64,000 nt of DNA, taken from assembly GCA_947631595.1 (NCBI GenBank), contig CANRLZ010000001.1, forward strand, positions 1 to 64,000, read 5' to 3'. Both the position numbers and the translations under genes were made by a program. The notes under the pieces were generated by a model. The model had not been told where the DNA came from and made no database searches. It was given only the letters and a program-made list of their open reading frames with translations. This document shows, in pieces, positions 16,114 through 26,783 of this stretch (positions are counted from its first letter, which is position 1; the number at the start of each line of letters is the position of its first letter). This stretch comes from an uncultured Oscillospiraceae bacterium. Its GTDB lineage: Bacteria > Bacillota > Clostridia > Oscillospirales > Oscillospiraceae.

Positions 16114-17967
16114 TTGAACGAACAGCCCACGCGGCGGTTCCCCGCGGGGAGCCTTTTCTACTATCTGCTCATCGCCCTGGCCATCGTGGGGGTGGTCTTC
16201 CTCCTCAACCGGGAGGCGGCCGGCCAGGAACCCAGCTACGCCCAGGTCTGCCGCCTCTTTTACCAGGAGAAGGTGGACGCCTTCACCGTGGAGGGGGACG
16301 GCACCCTCCTGCTGCGGTTGAAGGAGGCGGACGGGGAGGGGAACGTCATCCTCTCCCACAAGCTGGCCTCGGTGGACCGGTTCCACGAGGACCTGGGCGA
16401 CCTCATCGCCGCGCAGCTGGCCAAGGGCACCCTGACCGACGGCGACTACGAGGCGCCCTTCTCGCCGCCCTGGTGGCTGGTGGCGGTGGTGCCGGCGCTG
16501 GTGGTGATCGCGGCGCTGTTTCTCATGACCCGCCTGTCGCGCCCCAGCGGCATGGGCGGCGGCGTGGACGAGCGGATGAATAAATTCGGCAAGGCGCGCA
16601 CCCGGACGCTCCAGGAGAGCGACAACCGCGTCACCTTTGCCGACGTGGCCGGGGCGGACGAGGAGAAGGCCGAGCTTCAGGAGCTGGTGGACTTCCTCAA
16701 GGACCCGGAGCGGTTCACCCGCATGGGCGCGCGGGTGCCCAAGGGGGTGCTGCTGGTGGGGCCTCCGGGCACGGGCAAGACGCTGCTGGCCAAGGCGGTG
16801 GCCGGGGAGGCGGGGGTGCATTTCCTCTCCATCTCCGGGTCGGACTTCGTGGAGCTGTACGTGGGCATCGGCGCCAGCCGGGTTCGCGACCTCTTCCAGC
16901 AGGCCAAGGCGGAAGCCCCCGCCATCGTCTTCATCGACGAGATCGACGCCGTGGGCCGCCAGCGGGGCGCCGGCCTGGGCGGCGGGCACGACGAGCGGGA
17001 GCAGACCCTCAACCAGCTCCTGGTGGAGATGGACGGCTTCGCCCAGAACTCCGGGGTCATCGTCCTGGCCGCCACCAACCGCCGGGACATCCTGGACCCC
17101 GCCCTCCTGCGCCCCGGCCGGTTCGACCGGCAGATCTACGTGGGCGTGCCGGATATCAAGGGCCGGGAGGAGATCTTGAAGGTCCACGCCAAAAATAAGC
17201 CCCTGGCCGAGGACGTGTCCCTGCGCCAGACCGCCCAGTCCACCGCCGGGTTCACCGGGGCGGATCTGGAAAACCTGCTCAACGAGGCGGCCCTGCTGGC
17301 CGCCCGGGCGGGCCGTCCCTACCTGAACCAGGGCGACCTCCACGAGGCCATGCTGAAGGTCATCGCCGGGCCGGAGAAGCGCAGCAAGGTCATCTCCCAG
17401 CAGGCCAAGCGCCTCACCGCCTACCACGAGGCGGGTCACGCCGTCGTCATCCACGACCTGCCCACCGCCGACCAGGTTCACCAGATCACCATCATCCCCC
17501 GTGGCGGCGCGGGGGGCATGACCATCTCCCTGCCCCAGGAGGATCGCACCTACCGCTCCCGGACGGAACTGTTTGAGGAGATCGTCTCCCTGCTGGGCGG
17601 CCGGTGCGCCGAGGAGCTGGTGCTGGGGGATATCTCCACCGGCGCCTCCAACGACCTGGAGCGGGCCACCGCCATCGCCCACGCCATGGTCGCCCGGTAC
17701 GGCATGAGCGAGACCCTGGGCGACGTGGTCTTCGACACCGGCCACGACGAGGTCTTCCTGGGCCGCTCCATGGCCCAGACCAAGCCCTACTCCGAGGAGG
17801 TCGCCGGGCAGATCGACCGGGAGGTCCGGGCCATCATCGACCAGGCTCGCGCCAGGTGCGCGGACATCCTCCAGACCCGCCGGGCGGTGCTGGACCAGGT
17901 GGCCGGCTACCTCCTGGAACACGAGACCATGGACGGGGAGACATTTAAAACCTTCTTCCAGGACTGA
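16114..17967 (+). CDS. ftsH: ATP-dependent zinc metalloprotease FtsH (copy 1)
   Basis: 617 aa. Two membrane helices (about 14-31 and 119-138) flank a small periplasm-side domain. Then come AAA+ Walker A GPPGTGKT (about 216-223), [12 protein letters not shown], the second region of homology with PGRFDRQI, and the zinc site HEAGH. It degrades membrane and regulatory proteins. TTG 16114 is preceded by GAAAGGACTGAGG; the track start lies inside hpt in another frame. It follows tilS-hpt in the classical order and ends at a strong terminator. Confidence 0.96.
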   Translation: MNEQPTRRFPAGSLFYYLLIALAIVGVVFLLNREAAGQEPSYAQVCRLFYQEKVDAFTVEGDGTLLLRLKEADGEGNVILSHKLASVDRFHEDLGDLIAAQLAKGTLTDGDYEAPFSPPWWLVAVVPALVVIAALFLMTRLSRPSGMGGGVDERMNKFGKARTRTLQESDNRVTFADVAGADEEKAELQELVDFLKDPERFTRMGARVPKGVLLVGPPGTGKTLLAKAVAGEAGVHFLSISGSDFVELYVGIGASRVRDLFQQAKAEAPAIVFIDEIDAVGRQRGAGLGGGHDEREQTLNQLLVEMDGFAQNSGVIVLAATNRRDILDPALLRPGRFDRQIYVGVPDIKGREEILKVHAKNKPLAEDVSLRQTAQSTAGFTGADLENLLNEAALLAARAGRPYLNQGDLHEAMLKVIAGPEKRSKVISQQAKRLTAYHEAGHAVVIHDLPTADQVHQITIIPRGGAGGMTISLPQEDRTYRSRTELFEEIVSLLGGRCAEELVLGDISTGASNDLERATAIAHAMVARYGMSETLGDVVFDTGHDEVFLGRSMAQTKPYSEEVAGQIDREVRAIIDQARARCADILQTRRAVLDQVAGYLLEHETMDGETFKTFFQD

Positions 17968-17974
17968 GACAAAT

Positions 17975-18011
17975 AAAAAATCCTTCCGGCGAGAGCCGGA
18001 AGGATTTTTTT
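17975..18011. terminator. Bidirectional terminator between ftsH and the 78-aa gene
   Basis: AAAAAATCCTTCCGGC and GCCGGAAGGATTTTTT form a 16-bp stem with a GAGA loop. Both strands have T-runs after the GC core, so it serves both convergent genes. Confidence 0.92.
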
Positions 18012-18027
18012 GCGCCGCAACCGGGGC

Positions 18028-18264
18028 TTACTTGCCCAACAGGCCCTTGATGGCGTCCACGGCGCCGCCGGCGGCGTTCTTCACCGCGTCGCCGGCCAGC
18101 TTGGCCTTGACGCCGTCCACGATGGCCTTCACCTGCTCGTCGGGCAGGTCCACGCCCAGGACCTTCTCCACGGCCTGGATGGGGTTCTGCTGGAACAGGG
18201 TCTTGAGTTCCTCGTCTGTGGTGACCTTCTTTACCAGCTCTTCGATCTTTGCCTTGACATCCAT
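18028..18264 (-). CDS. Small 78-aa protein with Nif11-like N-terminus and amphipathic tail
   Basis: The sequence is a helical acidic/basic N-terminal part (VKAKIEELVKKVTTDEELKTLF), then NPIQAVEKVLGVDLPDEQVKAIVDGVKAKL, then a Gly/Ala-rich amphipathic end (VKNAAGGAVDAIKGLLGK). The middle resembles leader regions of Nif11-type or NHLP-type peptide precursors, but no RiPP maturase, protease or transporter is adjacent. GGAGG lies 9 bp before the ATG. It is 50 bp downstream of proS on the same strand with no clear terminator between, so cotranscription is possible. Function unknown. Confidence 0.75.
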   Translation of the reverse strand: MDVKAKIEELVKKVTTDEELKTLFQQNPIQAVEKVLGVDLPDEQVKAIVDGVKAKLAGDAVKNAAGGAVDAIKGLLGK

Positions 18265-18314
18265 GGGGAAATGCCTCCTTTTATTTTTTTACCCGCGCGT
18301 CCGCGGTTGGGGGA

Positions 18315-19754
18315 TCAATACGCCACGCCCCAGTAGACCATGTGCTTGGCGGGTTTGCCGCAGATGGGGCAGACGTCGCCCAGATGCTCCTGGGCGAAGG
18401 GGATGCACCGGGAGGACATTCCGGCCTCGGCCTTCATCCGGTCCTCGCAGGCCTCGTCGCCGCACCACATGGTCTTGATGAAGCCGCCCTTTTCCTCCTG
18501 GATGGCCTTGGCCTCCTCCAGGGAGAAGGCGGGGTAGCAGTGTTCCTCCAGGTTGCGCTTGGCCTTTTCAAAGAGGCCCTGGTGGATGGCCTCCAAAGCC
18601 TCCGCCACGGCGCTCTCCAGGCCGTCCAGGGAGACGAAGGTCTTCTCCCCGCTGTCCCGGCGCGCCAGGACGCACTGGTTTTTCTCCATATCCTTGGGGC
18701 CAAGCTCCAGGCGCAGGGGCACGCCCTTCATCTCGTACTCGGCGAATTTCCACCCCGGCGCCTTGTCCGAGTCGTCCATCTTCACCCGGAACCCGGCGGC
18801 GGTGAGGCGCTCCACCACGGCGCGGTTGGCGTCCAGAACGCCCTCCTTGTGCTGGGCCACGGGGATGACCACCACCTGGATGGGCGCCACCTTGGGTGGC
18901 AGGACCAGACCGTTGTTGTCGCCGTGGGTCATGATGATGCCGCCGATGAGGCGGGTGGAGGAACCCCAGGAGGTCTGGTGGGGGTGGTGGAGCTGGTTGT
19001 CCGCGCCGGTGAAGGTGATGTCAAAGGCGCGGGCAAAGCCGTCGCCAAAGTAGTGGCTGGTGCCGGCCTGGAGGGCTTTCTTGTCGTGCATCATGCACTC
19101 CACGGTGTAGGTCTCCTCCGCGCCGTTGAACTTCTCCTTGTCCGTCTTGCGCCCCTTCACCACCGGCATGGCCAGCACGTTCTCCATGAAGTCGGCGTAG
19201 ACGTTGAGCATCCGCTGGGTCTCCTCGCGGGCTTCGGCCTCGGTGGCGTGCATGGTGTGGCCCTCCTGCCAGAGGAACTCCCGGTGGCGCAGGAAGGGAC
19301 GGGAGGTCTTCTCCCAGCGCAGGACGCTGCACCACTGGTTGTAGAGCTTGGGCAGGTCCCGGTGGGAGTGGATGACGGTCTTATAGTGCTCGCAGAACAG
19401 GGTCTCGGAGGTGGGGCGGATGCAGTAGCGCTCCTCCAGCTTCTCGCTGCCCCCCATGGTGACCCAGGCGCACTCCGGGGCGAAGCCCTCCACGTGGTCC
19501 TTCTCCTTCTGGAGCAGGCTCTCCGGGATGAGCATGGGCAGGTACACGTTCTCGTGGCCCAGGCGCTTGAACTCCGCGTCCATGAGGTGCTGGATATTCT
19601 CCCAGATGGCGTAGCCGTAGGGACGGTAGATGAACATACCCTTGATGGAGGAGTAGTCGATCAGCTCCGCCTTTTTGCACACGTCGGTGTACCACTGGGC
19701 GAAGTCCACCTCCATGTCGGTGATCTGCTCCACCTGTTTTTTGTTTTCAGCCAT
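18315..19754 (-). CDS. proS: Prolyl-tRNA synthetase, archaeal/eukaryote-like type
   Basis: 479 aa without the YbaK-like editing insertion, which places it in the short ProS type. Class II motifs are visible: [51 protein letters not shown] and the motif 3 region. The C-terminus has Cys-rich CGDEACEDR and CPICGK and ends in an aromatic residue (VYWGVAY), as in this type. I chose ATG 19754 (MAENKK) by spacing from AAAGG; the track start overlaps that site. Confidence 0.96.
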   Translation of the reverse strand: MAENKKQVEQITDMEVDFAQWYTDVCKKAELIDYSSIKGMFIYRPYGYAIWENIQHLMDAEFKRLGHENVYLPMLIPESLLQKEKDHVEGFAPECAWVTMGGSEKLEERYCIRPTSETLFCEHYKTVIHSHRDLPKLYNQWCSVLRWEKTSRPFLRHREFLWQEGHTMHATEAEAREETQRMLNVYADFMENVLAMPVVKGRKTDKEKFNGAEETYTVECMMHDKKALQAGTSHYFGDGFARAFDITFTGADNQLHHPHQTSWGSSTRLIGGIIMTHGDNNGLVLPPKVAPIQVVVIPVAQHKEGVLDANRAVVERLTAAGFRVKMDDSDKAPGWKFAEYEMKGVPLRLELGPKDMEKNQCVLARRDSGEKTFVSLDGLESAVAEALEAIHQGLFEKAKRNLEEHCYPAFSLEEAKAIQEEKGGFIKTMWCGDEACEDRMKAEAGMSSRCIPFAQEHLGDVCPICGKPAKHMVYWGVAY

Positions 19755-19801
19755 GTATCGATCCATCCTTTACGATAGAAATAACGTCTTCAGCGCCCCC
19801 T

Positions 19802-19830
19802 ATTATAGCGCAACGCACCGGGAGCGTCAA
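19802..19830 (-). promoter_or_regulatory. Promoter for proS
   Basis: Minus-strand TTGACG, 17 bp, TATAAT. The -35 hexamer overlaps the stop codon of the upstream membrane-protein gene. Confidence 0.72.
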
Positions 19831-22109
19831 TATCGGTTGGCCCATCCGGCGACCAGGGCGGCGGGGACCGCCCAGAGGAGCAAAAAGACCAGCATCGCCC
19901 CTGGGGACAGGGCCGCGAAGGCGCGGGCGAGGCAGAGGTAGAAGGACAGCGCCAGCCCCGCCGCCGCGCCCAGAAGGTCGAACACCAGACCCCAGCGCAC
20001 CGCGCCCAACAGCCGCTTGGCGCCCACCACCGCGTCGGCGTAGGCGGTCAGGCCCTCCCGGCAGAGTACGGCGGTGAGGGTGCTGTTGTGGACGTAGCGC
20101 TTGGAGGACAGCTCCCGCCGCCGGTCCAGGCTGGGGAACTCCATCTTGTCCACCGGCAGCTTGAAGCGCTGGCGGAGCATCTCCGGGATGATGAGGAGAT
20201 CCCGGGTGGCCAGGATGGGGTCCAGGCCGTTTTCCACCAGCACGTCCACCGCCTGGGCAATGGCGGGGTGGAGGGTGTAGTTGAGGACAAAAATGGCGGT
20301 GAGCACGCCGTCCACGGCGCAGAACACGGCGTTTTTCACGTTCAGCCCCTGGGGCAGCTCCACGTGCATCAGCTCCATGAACGCCCCGGAGCCAACGGTG
20401 ACCGACTGGCCGTTGATGACGCCGGTGACGCCGCCCTCGTGGCACATCACCTGGCCGGCCTGGCGGCGCAGGCCGCCCTTGGCCCGCAGGAGGTCGGAGA
20501 AGGGCTTGGAGAGGCCGCTGCCCGTCTCCCGGATGAGGGTGGCGGTGTAGGACAGGGCGGACTCCAGCGAGGCGTCGCCCACCAGCTTGATGCCGTTGAG
20601 GGTGACGCTGCCGGGGGGGAAGAGGTCGGTATCGGTGAGGATGACCCCCCGCTTGCGCCCCACCCAGGCCACGCCCTCCCAGCCGCCCAGGGCGGCGCCC
20701 AGGTTGGCCAGCCGCCGGCTCAGGGCGGAGAAGGGGAGGGAGAAGGTGAGGAAGGAGGAGAGGCCGCACCCGGCGGTGAGGCCGGCGGAGAGGCACCAGA
20801 GAAAGAGCTGGGGTTCCTTCCGGCCCACCGAGGCCAGCAGGGCGAACAGCAGCGCGCACAGGAGGATCAGGGGGGAGGCCAGGTGGTAGACGCGCTGGAC
20901 GCCGTCCGGCTCCTGGATCTGGCTGCCGAAGCCCGTCACCTCGCCGGACCACTTGGTAAAGCTGTCCCGGCCGTTCCACATCCGCTCGTCCAGGGTCACC
21001 AGATACGGCTCCGCCGCCCCGGCGGCCGCCCGGCAGGACCGCCGCAGCGCCTGGCGCTTCAGCAGCCGCCCCCACAGGGCGAAGAAGAGGCACAGGGAGA
21101 CCACCGCGCAGAAGTTCCCGTTCCCCGCCCGGCCGCCCAGCAGGGGCACGGTGAGGGCGTCCGCCGCGGCGGCGATGACGGCGAAGAGGGCGATGGTCTC
21201 GCCCTCCAGCCGCAGCCGCACCAGGCACACAGCCCCATAGGCCAGCACGTCGGCGCACAGCAGGGCGCTGACGCACAGCGCCCCGGCGGCGACCTGGTAG
21301 AGCAGGGCCGTCTGCCCGGCCAGCAGGGCGGGCAGGGGGAGGTTCATGCCGGGCGCCAGGGCCAGGTAGAGCTGGGGCAGGCACCACAGCAGGGCGAACA
21401 GCACCCGCACGTGGAGAAAGGCCAGCCCCCTCTTATAGGTCTTGGCCAGCTGGGCCGGGGGGATATCCGGGCTGGGCTTGCGCCGCTCCCGGCGGTGGCG
21501 CAGGGTGGGGGCGTGGGTGGGTTCCGTCTCCCAGTCCACGCCGGGGAGCAGCCGTTCCCGCCGGGTGCGCTCCGGGTCCTCCGGGGCGTCGCCCTCAAAC
21601 ATGGTCTGGGCGTAGCGGTCGCCCTTCTCGATGAGCCGGCCGATGCGCCCGGTGACGGAGTTGTCCGGCTGGGGCATGGAGATGACCTTGGGGTTGTCCG
21701 GGTCGCGCACCGGGACGCTGGGCTTTCCCCGCTTCCACCAGGGCAGTTTTTTCTCCGCCGGCCCGGCGGGGCGCTCCCCCTCGCCAGGCGCTTCCTCCGG
21801 CTCCGGTTCCGGTTCCTCAACGGGAACTTCCTCTGCCTCCGGTTCTTCAACAGGTGCTTCTTCCGCCTTCGGCTCCGGTTCTGGTTCTTCAACGGAGGTT
21901 TCCTTCGGCCCTGCTTCTTCAACAGGCGCTTCCTCCGCCTCCGGTTCTTCAACAGGGGGTTCCTCCGGTTTCGCCTCCTCCACGGGCGTTTCCTCTTTCT
22001 CAGAGGCTTCCTCTTCCACGGGGATCCCCGCCGGGGGCTGGTCGCCGTCGGGGACGGGGGCGAACTCCGCCAGGATCTCCTCCAGCTCAGGCAGGTCGTT
22101 GTTGTCCAC
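19827..22109 (-). CDS. Degenerate P-type ATPase-like membrane protein with acidic repeat N-terminus
   Basis: 760 aa. Residues about 1-115 are acidic repeats (PVEEPEAEEAPVEE type). A linker with a KLPWWKRGK patch follows, then several membrane helices. The C-terminal half resembles P1-type ATPase soluble domains: GVTGVINGQSVTVGSGAFMELM (N-domain-like) and AIFVLNYTLHPAIAQAVDVLVENGLDPILATRD (P-domain-like), followed by two terminal helices. The phosphorylation motif DKTGT is replaced by TDTDLFP, so it should not catalyse ATP-driven transport in the usual way. GTG 22109 is 8 bp after AAAGGGG; GTG 22118 overlaps the rlmB stop. Role unknown. Confidence 0.75.
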   Translation of the reverse strand: MDNNDLPELEEILAEFAPVPDGDQPPAGIPVEEEASEKEETPVEEAKPEEPPVEEPEAEEAPVEEAGPKETSVEEPEPEPKAEEAPVEEPEAEEVPVEEPEPEPEEAPGEGERPAGPAEKKLPWWKRGKPSVPVRDPDNPKVISMPQPDNSVTGRIGRLIEKGDRYAQTMFEGDAPEDPERTRRERLLPGVDWETEPTHAPTLRHRRERRKPSPDIPPAQLAKTYKRGLAFLHVRVLFALLWCLPQLYLALAPGMNLPLPALLAGQTALLYQVAAGALCVSALLCADVLAYGAVCLVRLRLEGETIALFAVIAAAADALTVPLLGGRAGNGNFCAVVSLCLFFALWGRLLKRQALRRSCRAAAGAAEPYLVTLDERMWNGRDSFTKWSGEVTGFGSQIQEPDGVQRVYHLASPLILLCALLFALLASVGRKEPQLFLWCLSAGLTAGCGLSSFLTFSLPFSALSRRLANLGAALGGWEGVAWVGRKRGVILTDTDLFPPGSVTLNGIKLVGDASLESALSYTATLIRETGSGLSKPFSDLLRAKGGLRRQAGQVMCHEGGVTGVINGQSVTVGSGAFMELMHVELPQGLNVKNAVFCAVDGVLTAIFVLNYTLHPAIAQAVDVLVENGLDPILATRDLLIIPEMLRQRFKLPVDKMEFPSLDRRRELSSKRYVHNSTLTAVLCREGLTAYADAVVGAKRLLGAVRWGLVFDLLGAAAGLALSFYLCLARAFAALSPGAMLVFLLLWAVPAALVAGWANRY

Positions 22110-22114
22110 GCCGC

Positions 22115-22891
22115 TCACCCCTTTCCAAGGCGCTGGCGCACCGCCTCATAGAGCAGGATGGCGGCGGCGGCGCTGGCGTTCAGCGAGTTGAGCTGCCCGG
22201 CCATGGGGATGGAGACCCGCACATCGCAGGTCTCCTCCACCAGCCGGGACATCCCGAAGCCCTCGCTGCCGATGACGATGGCGGCGGGGCCTTTCAGGTC
22301 GGCCTGGTAGAGCAGGGTATCCCCCGCGGCGGTGGCGCCGAAGACCCACAGGCCCTTGGCCTTCAGGTCCTTCAGGCAGGCGGTGAGGTTGGGCACCCGG
22401 GCCACCGGCACATAGCTCACCGCCCCCGCGGAGGTCTTGGCCACCACGGCGGTGAGGCCGGCGGAGCGGCGCTTGGGGATGATGACCCCGTGGGCGCCGG
22501 CGCACTCGGCGGTGCGGATCACCGCCCCCAGGTTGTGGGGGTCGGACAGCTCGTCGCAGACCACGATGAGGGGGGGTTCCCCCTTCTCCCGGGCCACGTC
22601 CAGGATGTCGTCCACGTCGGCGTACTCCCGCACGGCGGTGAGGGCGATGACCCCCTGGTGGGCGTGGGTGACGCTCATGGCGTCCAGCTTGCGCCGGTCG
22701 CACTCCACCACCACCGCGCCCTGGCTCCGGGCGATGGAGGCCAGCCGCCCCAGGGCGGGATCCACCTCGCCCTTGGCCAGGTACACCTTGTCCAGGGTCG
22801 TCCCCGCCCGCAGGGCCTCCGAAACGGCGTTGCGGCCCTCGATGACGCCGTCGGCGCGCTCCTGCCGGGTCTGGTAGTCCTCCCGTGCCAT
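22115..22891 (-). CDS. rlmB: 23S rRNA/tRNA 2'-O-ribose methyltransferase, SpoU/RlmB family
   Basis: 258 aa. The N-terminal L30e-like substrate-binding part (IEGRNAVSEALRAGTTLDKVYLAKG) precedes the SPOUT methyltransferase domain with DPHNLGAVIRTAECAGAHGVI, IVIGSEGFGMSRL and VSIPMAGQLNSLNASAAAAILLYE, the three motifs forming the knotted SAM site. It likely modifies 23S rRNA, though the exact nucleotide cannot be assigned. The start is ATG behind AAAGGAGGCGGCGGG. It is directly upstream of the P-type ATPase-like gene. Confidence 0.93.
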   Translation of the reverse strand: MAREDYQTRQERADGVIEGRNAVSEALRAGTTLDKVYLAKGEVDPALGRLASIARSQGAVVVECDRRKLDAMSVTHAHQGVIALTAVREYADVDDILDVAREKGEPPLIVVCDELSDPHNLGAVIRTAECAGAHGVIIPKRRSAGLTAVVAKTSAGAVSYVPVARVPNLTACLKDLKAKGLWVFGATAAGDTLLYQADLKGPAAIVIGSEGFGMSRLVEETCDVRVSIPMAGQLNSLNASAAAAILLYEAVRQRLGKG

Positions 22892-23003
22892 CCCGCCGCC
22901 TCCTTTCCGCCTACGCTGGGTTGGTTTTTCCTAACAAAACATCATAGCACAAATTCCCCAAGATGAAAAGAGGGCGGTCACAGAAAGTTTACAGGCCCTG
23001 TCC

Positions 23004-23032
23004 TTGTATTCCAGGGGACATTGTGTTAGAAT
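23004..23032 (+). promoter_or_regulatory. Promoter for the second ftsH
   Basis: TTGTAT, 17 bp, TAGAAT, about 45 bp before the TTG start. Confidence 0.65.
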
Positions 23033-23075
23033 ACCTTCGTGTCCGTTTGTCCCCTTTTGGAAAGGAGGGACTTTT

Positions 23076-25100
<2,025 letters not shown>

Positions 25101-25109
25101 ATTTTCGCG

Positions 25110-25147
25110 AAAAACATCCCCGGCCCACCTGGGCCGGGGATGTTTTT
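25110..25147 (+). terminator. Terminator hairpin, left copy flanking repeat element A
   Basis: AAAAACATCCCCGGCCC-ACCT-GGGCCGGGGATGTTTTT is a 17-bp perfect stem with T-run. It directly follows ftsH2. A near-identical 38-nt copy lies on the other side of the repeat at 25355-25392. Confidence 0.92.
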
Positions 25148-25354
25148 CAGCTTGTCAAAAAAGCCTCGCAGAGTTTCGCGCCGCAGGGCGCGAAAGACTC
25201 ATAAGAAATTTTTTCCGGCGGCGTGTACGTCGGAAAAAATACATCTCGGCCCGCAAACGTGCGAGCCGGCCGCCCTCGCGGCGGCCGGGGAGTGCGCTGC
25301 AGCGGGCCGTAAAAAATGTCAAAGAAGCGGCCCTGCCGCTTCTTTGACAGTCTC
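25148..25354. repeat. 207-bp structured intergenic repeat element, copy A
   Basis: About 97% identical to 32074-32279, judged by eye. It begins CAGCTTGTCAAAAAAGCC and ends with the inverse of GAGACTGTCAAAGAAGC, an imperfect terminal inverted repeat of about 17 bp. Internal stems include TTTCGCGCC/GGCGCGAAA, TTTTTTCCG/CGGAAAAAA, CGGCCGCC/GGCGGCCG, CGGCCCGC/GCGGGCCG and TGTCAAAGAAGCGG/CCGCTTCTTTGACA. No plausible coding frame was found. It is flanked by duplicated terminator hairpins between convergent ftsH2 and mtaB. Confidence 0.88.
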
Positions 25355-25392
25355 AAAAACATCCCCGACCCGCCTGGGCCGGGGATGTTTTT
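25355..25392 (-). terminator. Terminator hairpin, right copy flanking repeat element A
   Basis: AAAAACATCCCCGACCC-GCCT-GGGCCGGGGATGTTTTT differs from the left copy at two bases. One falls in the stem and is a G-U wobble only when transcribed from the minus strand, the direction of mtaB. Confidence 0.9.
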
Positions 25393-25398
25393 GTGCGG

Positions 25399-26691
25399 TC
25401 ATGCCTCCGCGGTTCCCAGCAGGAACCCGTCTCCGGCGGACTGGATCCGCACCGGCAAGACCCGGTTGTGGAGGTCCCGCCCCGGGGCTTTCACCAGCGT
25501 GTAGTTGGGAGCGTGGCCCTGGTAAAGCCCGTCCCGCTCCTCTTCAAAGAGCACGTCCAGCACCTTGCCCACCTGCCGCTCCAAATACGCCTGGCGCAGG
25601 GTGTGGGCCAGGTCGCCCGCCCGCTTTGCCCGGCGCTTTTTCTCCGCCGCGGGCACCTGATCGGGCATCCGCGCCGCCGGGGTGCCCGGCCGCCGGGAGT
25701 AGGGGAAGACGTGGAGGGCGGAGAAGGCGCACCGCTCCACAAAGTCCAGGCTCTCCCGGAAGTCCTCCTCCGTCTCGCCGGGGAAGCCCACGATGAGGTC
25801 GGTGGTGAGGCCGGGGTCGTCGAAGGTCCGGCGCAGCAGCTCCACGGATCGGAGATACCCCGCCGGGTCGTACCGGCGGTTCATGGCCTTCAGCGTCCCG
25901 GCGCAGCCGGACTGGAGGGAGAGGTGGAAGTGGGGGCAGAGGTTGGGGAGCTTGGCCGCCCGGCGGCAGAAGTCCTCCGTCACCGTCCGCGGCTCCAGGC
26001 TGCCCAGGCGCAGCCGCACCTCCGGCGCGGCCTCCGACAGGGCCTCCAGCAGGTCCATAGGTTCCGGCTTGCCGGGCAGGTCCCGGCCCCAGGAGGAGAG
26101 TTCGATGCCGGTGACCACCATCTCCCGGTAGCCCTCCGCCGCCATGTGCCTGGCCTGGGCCACCGCCCGACCCAGGGGGAGGGAGCGCACCGGCCCGCGG
26201 GCGTAGGGGATGATGCAGTAGGAGCAGAAGTTGACGCAGCCGTCCTCCACCTTGAGCATACACCGGGTCCGACCGGTCAAGCCCCCGGCGGGCAGCTCCT
26301 CAAAGGCCCGGCGGGCAAAGGCGTCGTCCACCGCCGTCACCGGGCCGGAGCGGTGGGCCAAGGTCTGTTCCAGCAGCGCCCAGAACCGCTCCCGGCCCCC
26401 GGTCCCGGCCACCAGGTCGGCGCCCAACTCCTCCGCCGCGCCGGGGTGGGTCTGGGGGAAACAGCCGCAGACGGCCAGCACCGCCTCCGGCCGCTCCCGC
26501 CGGACGCGGCGGATGACCTGGCGGTTTTTTTGGTCGCTGACGGCGGTGACGGTGCAGGTGTTGATGATGTAGGCGTCCGCCTCCGCCTCAAAGGGAACCT
26601 GGGTGTGCCCCCGGGCCGCCCCCTGCCGCTCCAGGGCCTGGGACTCGTATTGGTTGACCTTGCAGCCCAGGGTGTAGATGGCAAACCGCAT
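25399..26691 (-). CDS. mtaB: tRNA t6A37 methylthiotransferase MtaB
   Basis: 430 aa. The N-terminal methylthiotransferase domain has Cys ligands in TLGCKVNQYES, INTCTVT and CGCFPQ. The radical SAM core has CVNFCSYC (CxxxCxxC), and the C-terminus resembles a TRAM domain. MtaB-type enzymes convert t6A to ms2t6A at tRNA position 37; the CKVNQ version of the first motif favours MtaB over MiaB or RimO. I chose ATG 26691 because AGGGGGTC precedes it. It is divergent from the HD-domain gene and convergent with ftsH2 across repeat element A. Confidence 0.93.
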   Translation of the reverse strand: MRFAIYTLGCKVNQYESQALERQGAARGHTQVPFEAEADAYIINTCTVTAVSDQKNRQVIRRVRRERPEAVLAVCGCFPQTHPGAAEELGADLVAGTGGRERFWALLEQTLAHRSGPVTAVDDAFARRAFEELPAGGLTGRTRCMLKVEDGCVNFCSYCIIPYARGPVRSLPLGRAVAQARHMAAEGYREMVVTGIELSSWGRDLPGKPEPMDLLEALSEAAPEVRLRLGSLEPRTVTEDFCRRAAKLPNLCPHFHLSLQSGCAGTLKAMNRRYDPAGYLRSVELLRRTFDDPGLTTDLIVGFPGETEEDFRESLDFVERCAFSALHVFPYSRRPGTPAARMPDQVPAAEKKRRAKRAGDLAHTLRQAYLERQVGKVLDVLFEEERDGLYQGHAPNYTLVKAPGRDLHNRVLPVRIQSAGDGFLLGTAEA

Positions 26692-26783
26692 GGAAAGACC
26701 CCCTTGCGCTTTGGGCGAGAGTTTGGTAAAATAGTCGCAATTATTGTACACGCCCACACTTGAATTTGCAAGGAGATAGTCCC

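Noticed and set aside
18028-18264. RiPP/bacteriocin biosynthetic cluster
   Set aside because: Only the leader-like precursor is seen; neighbours are proS and ftsH, with no LanM, YcaO, radical SAM maturase or peptidase-transporter.
25148-25354. Repeat element considered as a group IIC intron, which also targets terminators
   Set aside because: Ends do not read GUGYG...AY on either strand, no domain V-like hairpin was recognised, and it is far too short; duplication of the terminator is also not an intron feature.
25148-25354. Repeat element considered as an IS200/IS605-linked REP sequence
   Set aside because: REP units are much shorter, lack ~17-bp terminal inverted repeats and leave no target duplication; no RAYT-like transposase is in the window.
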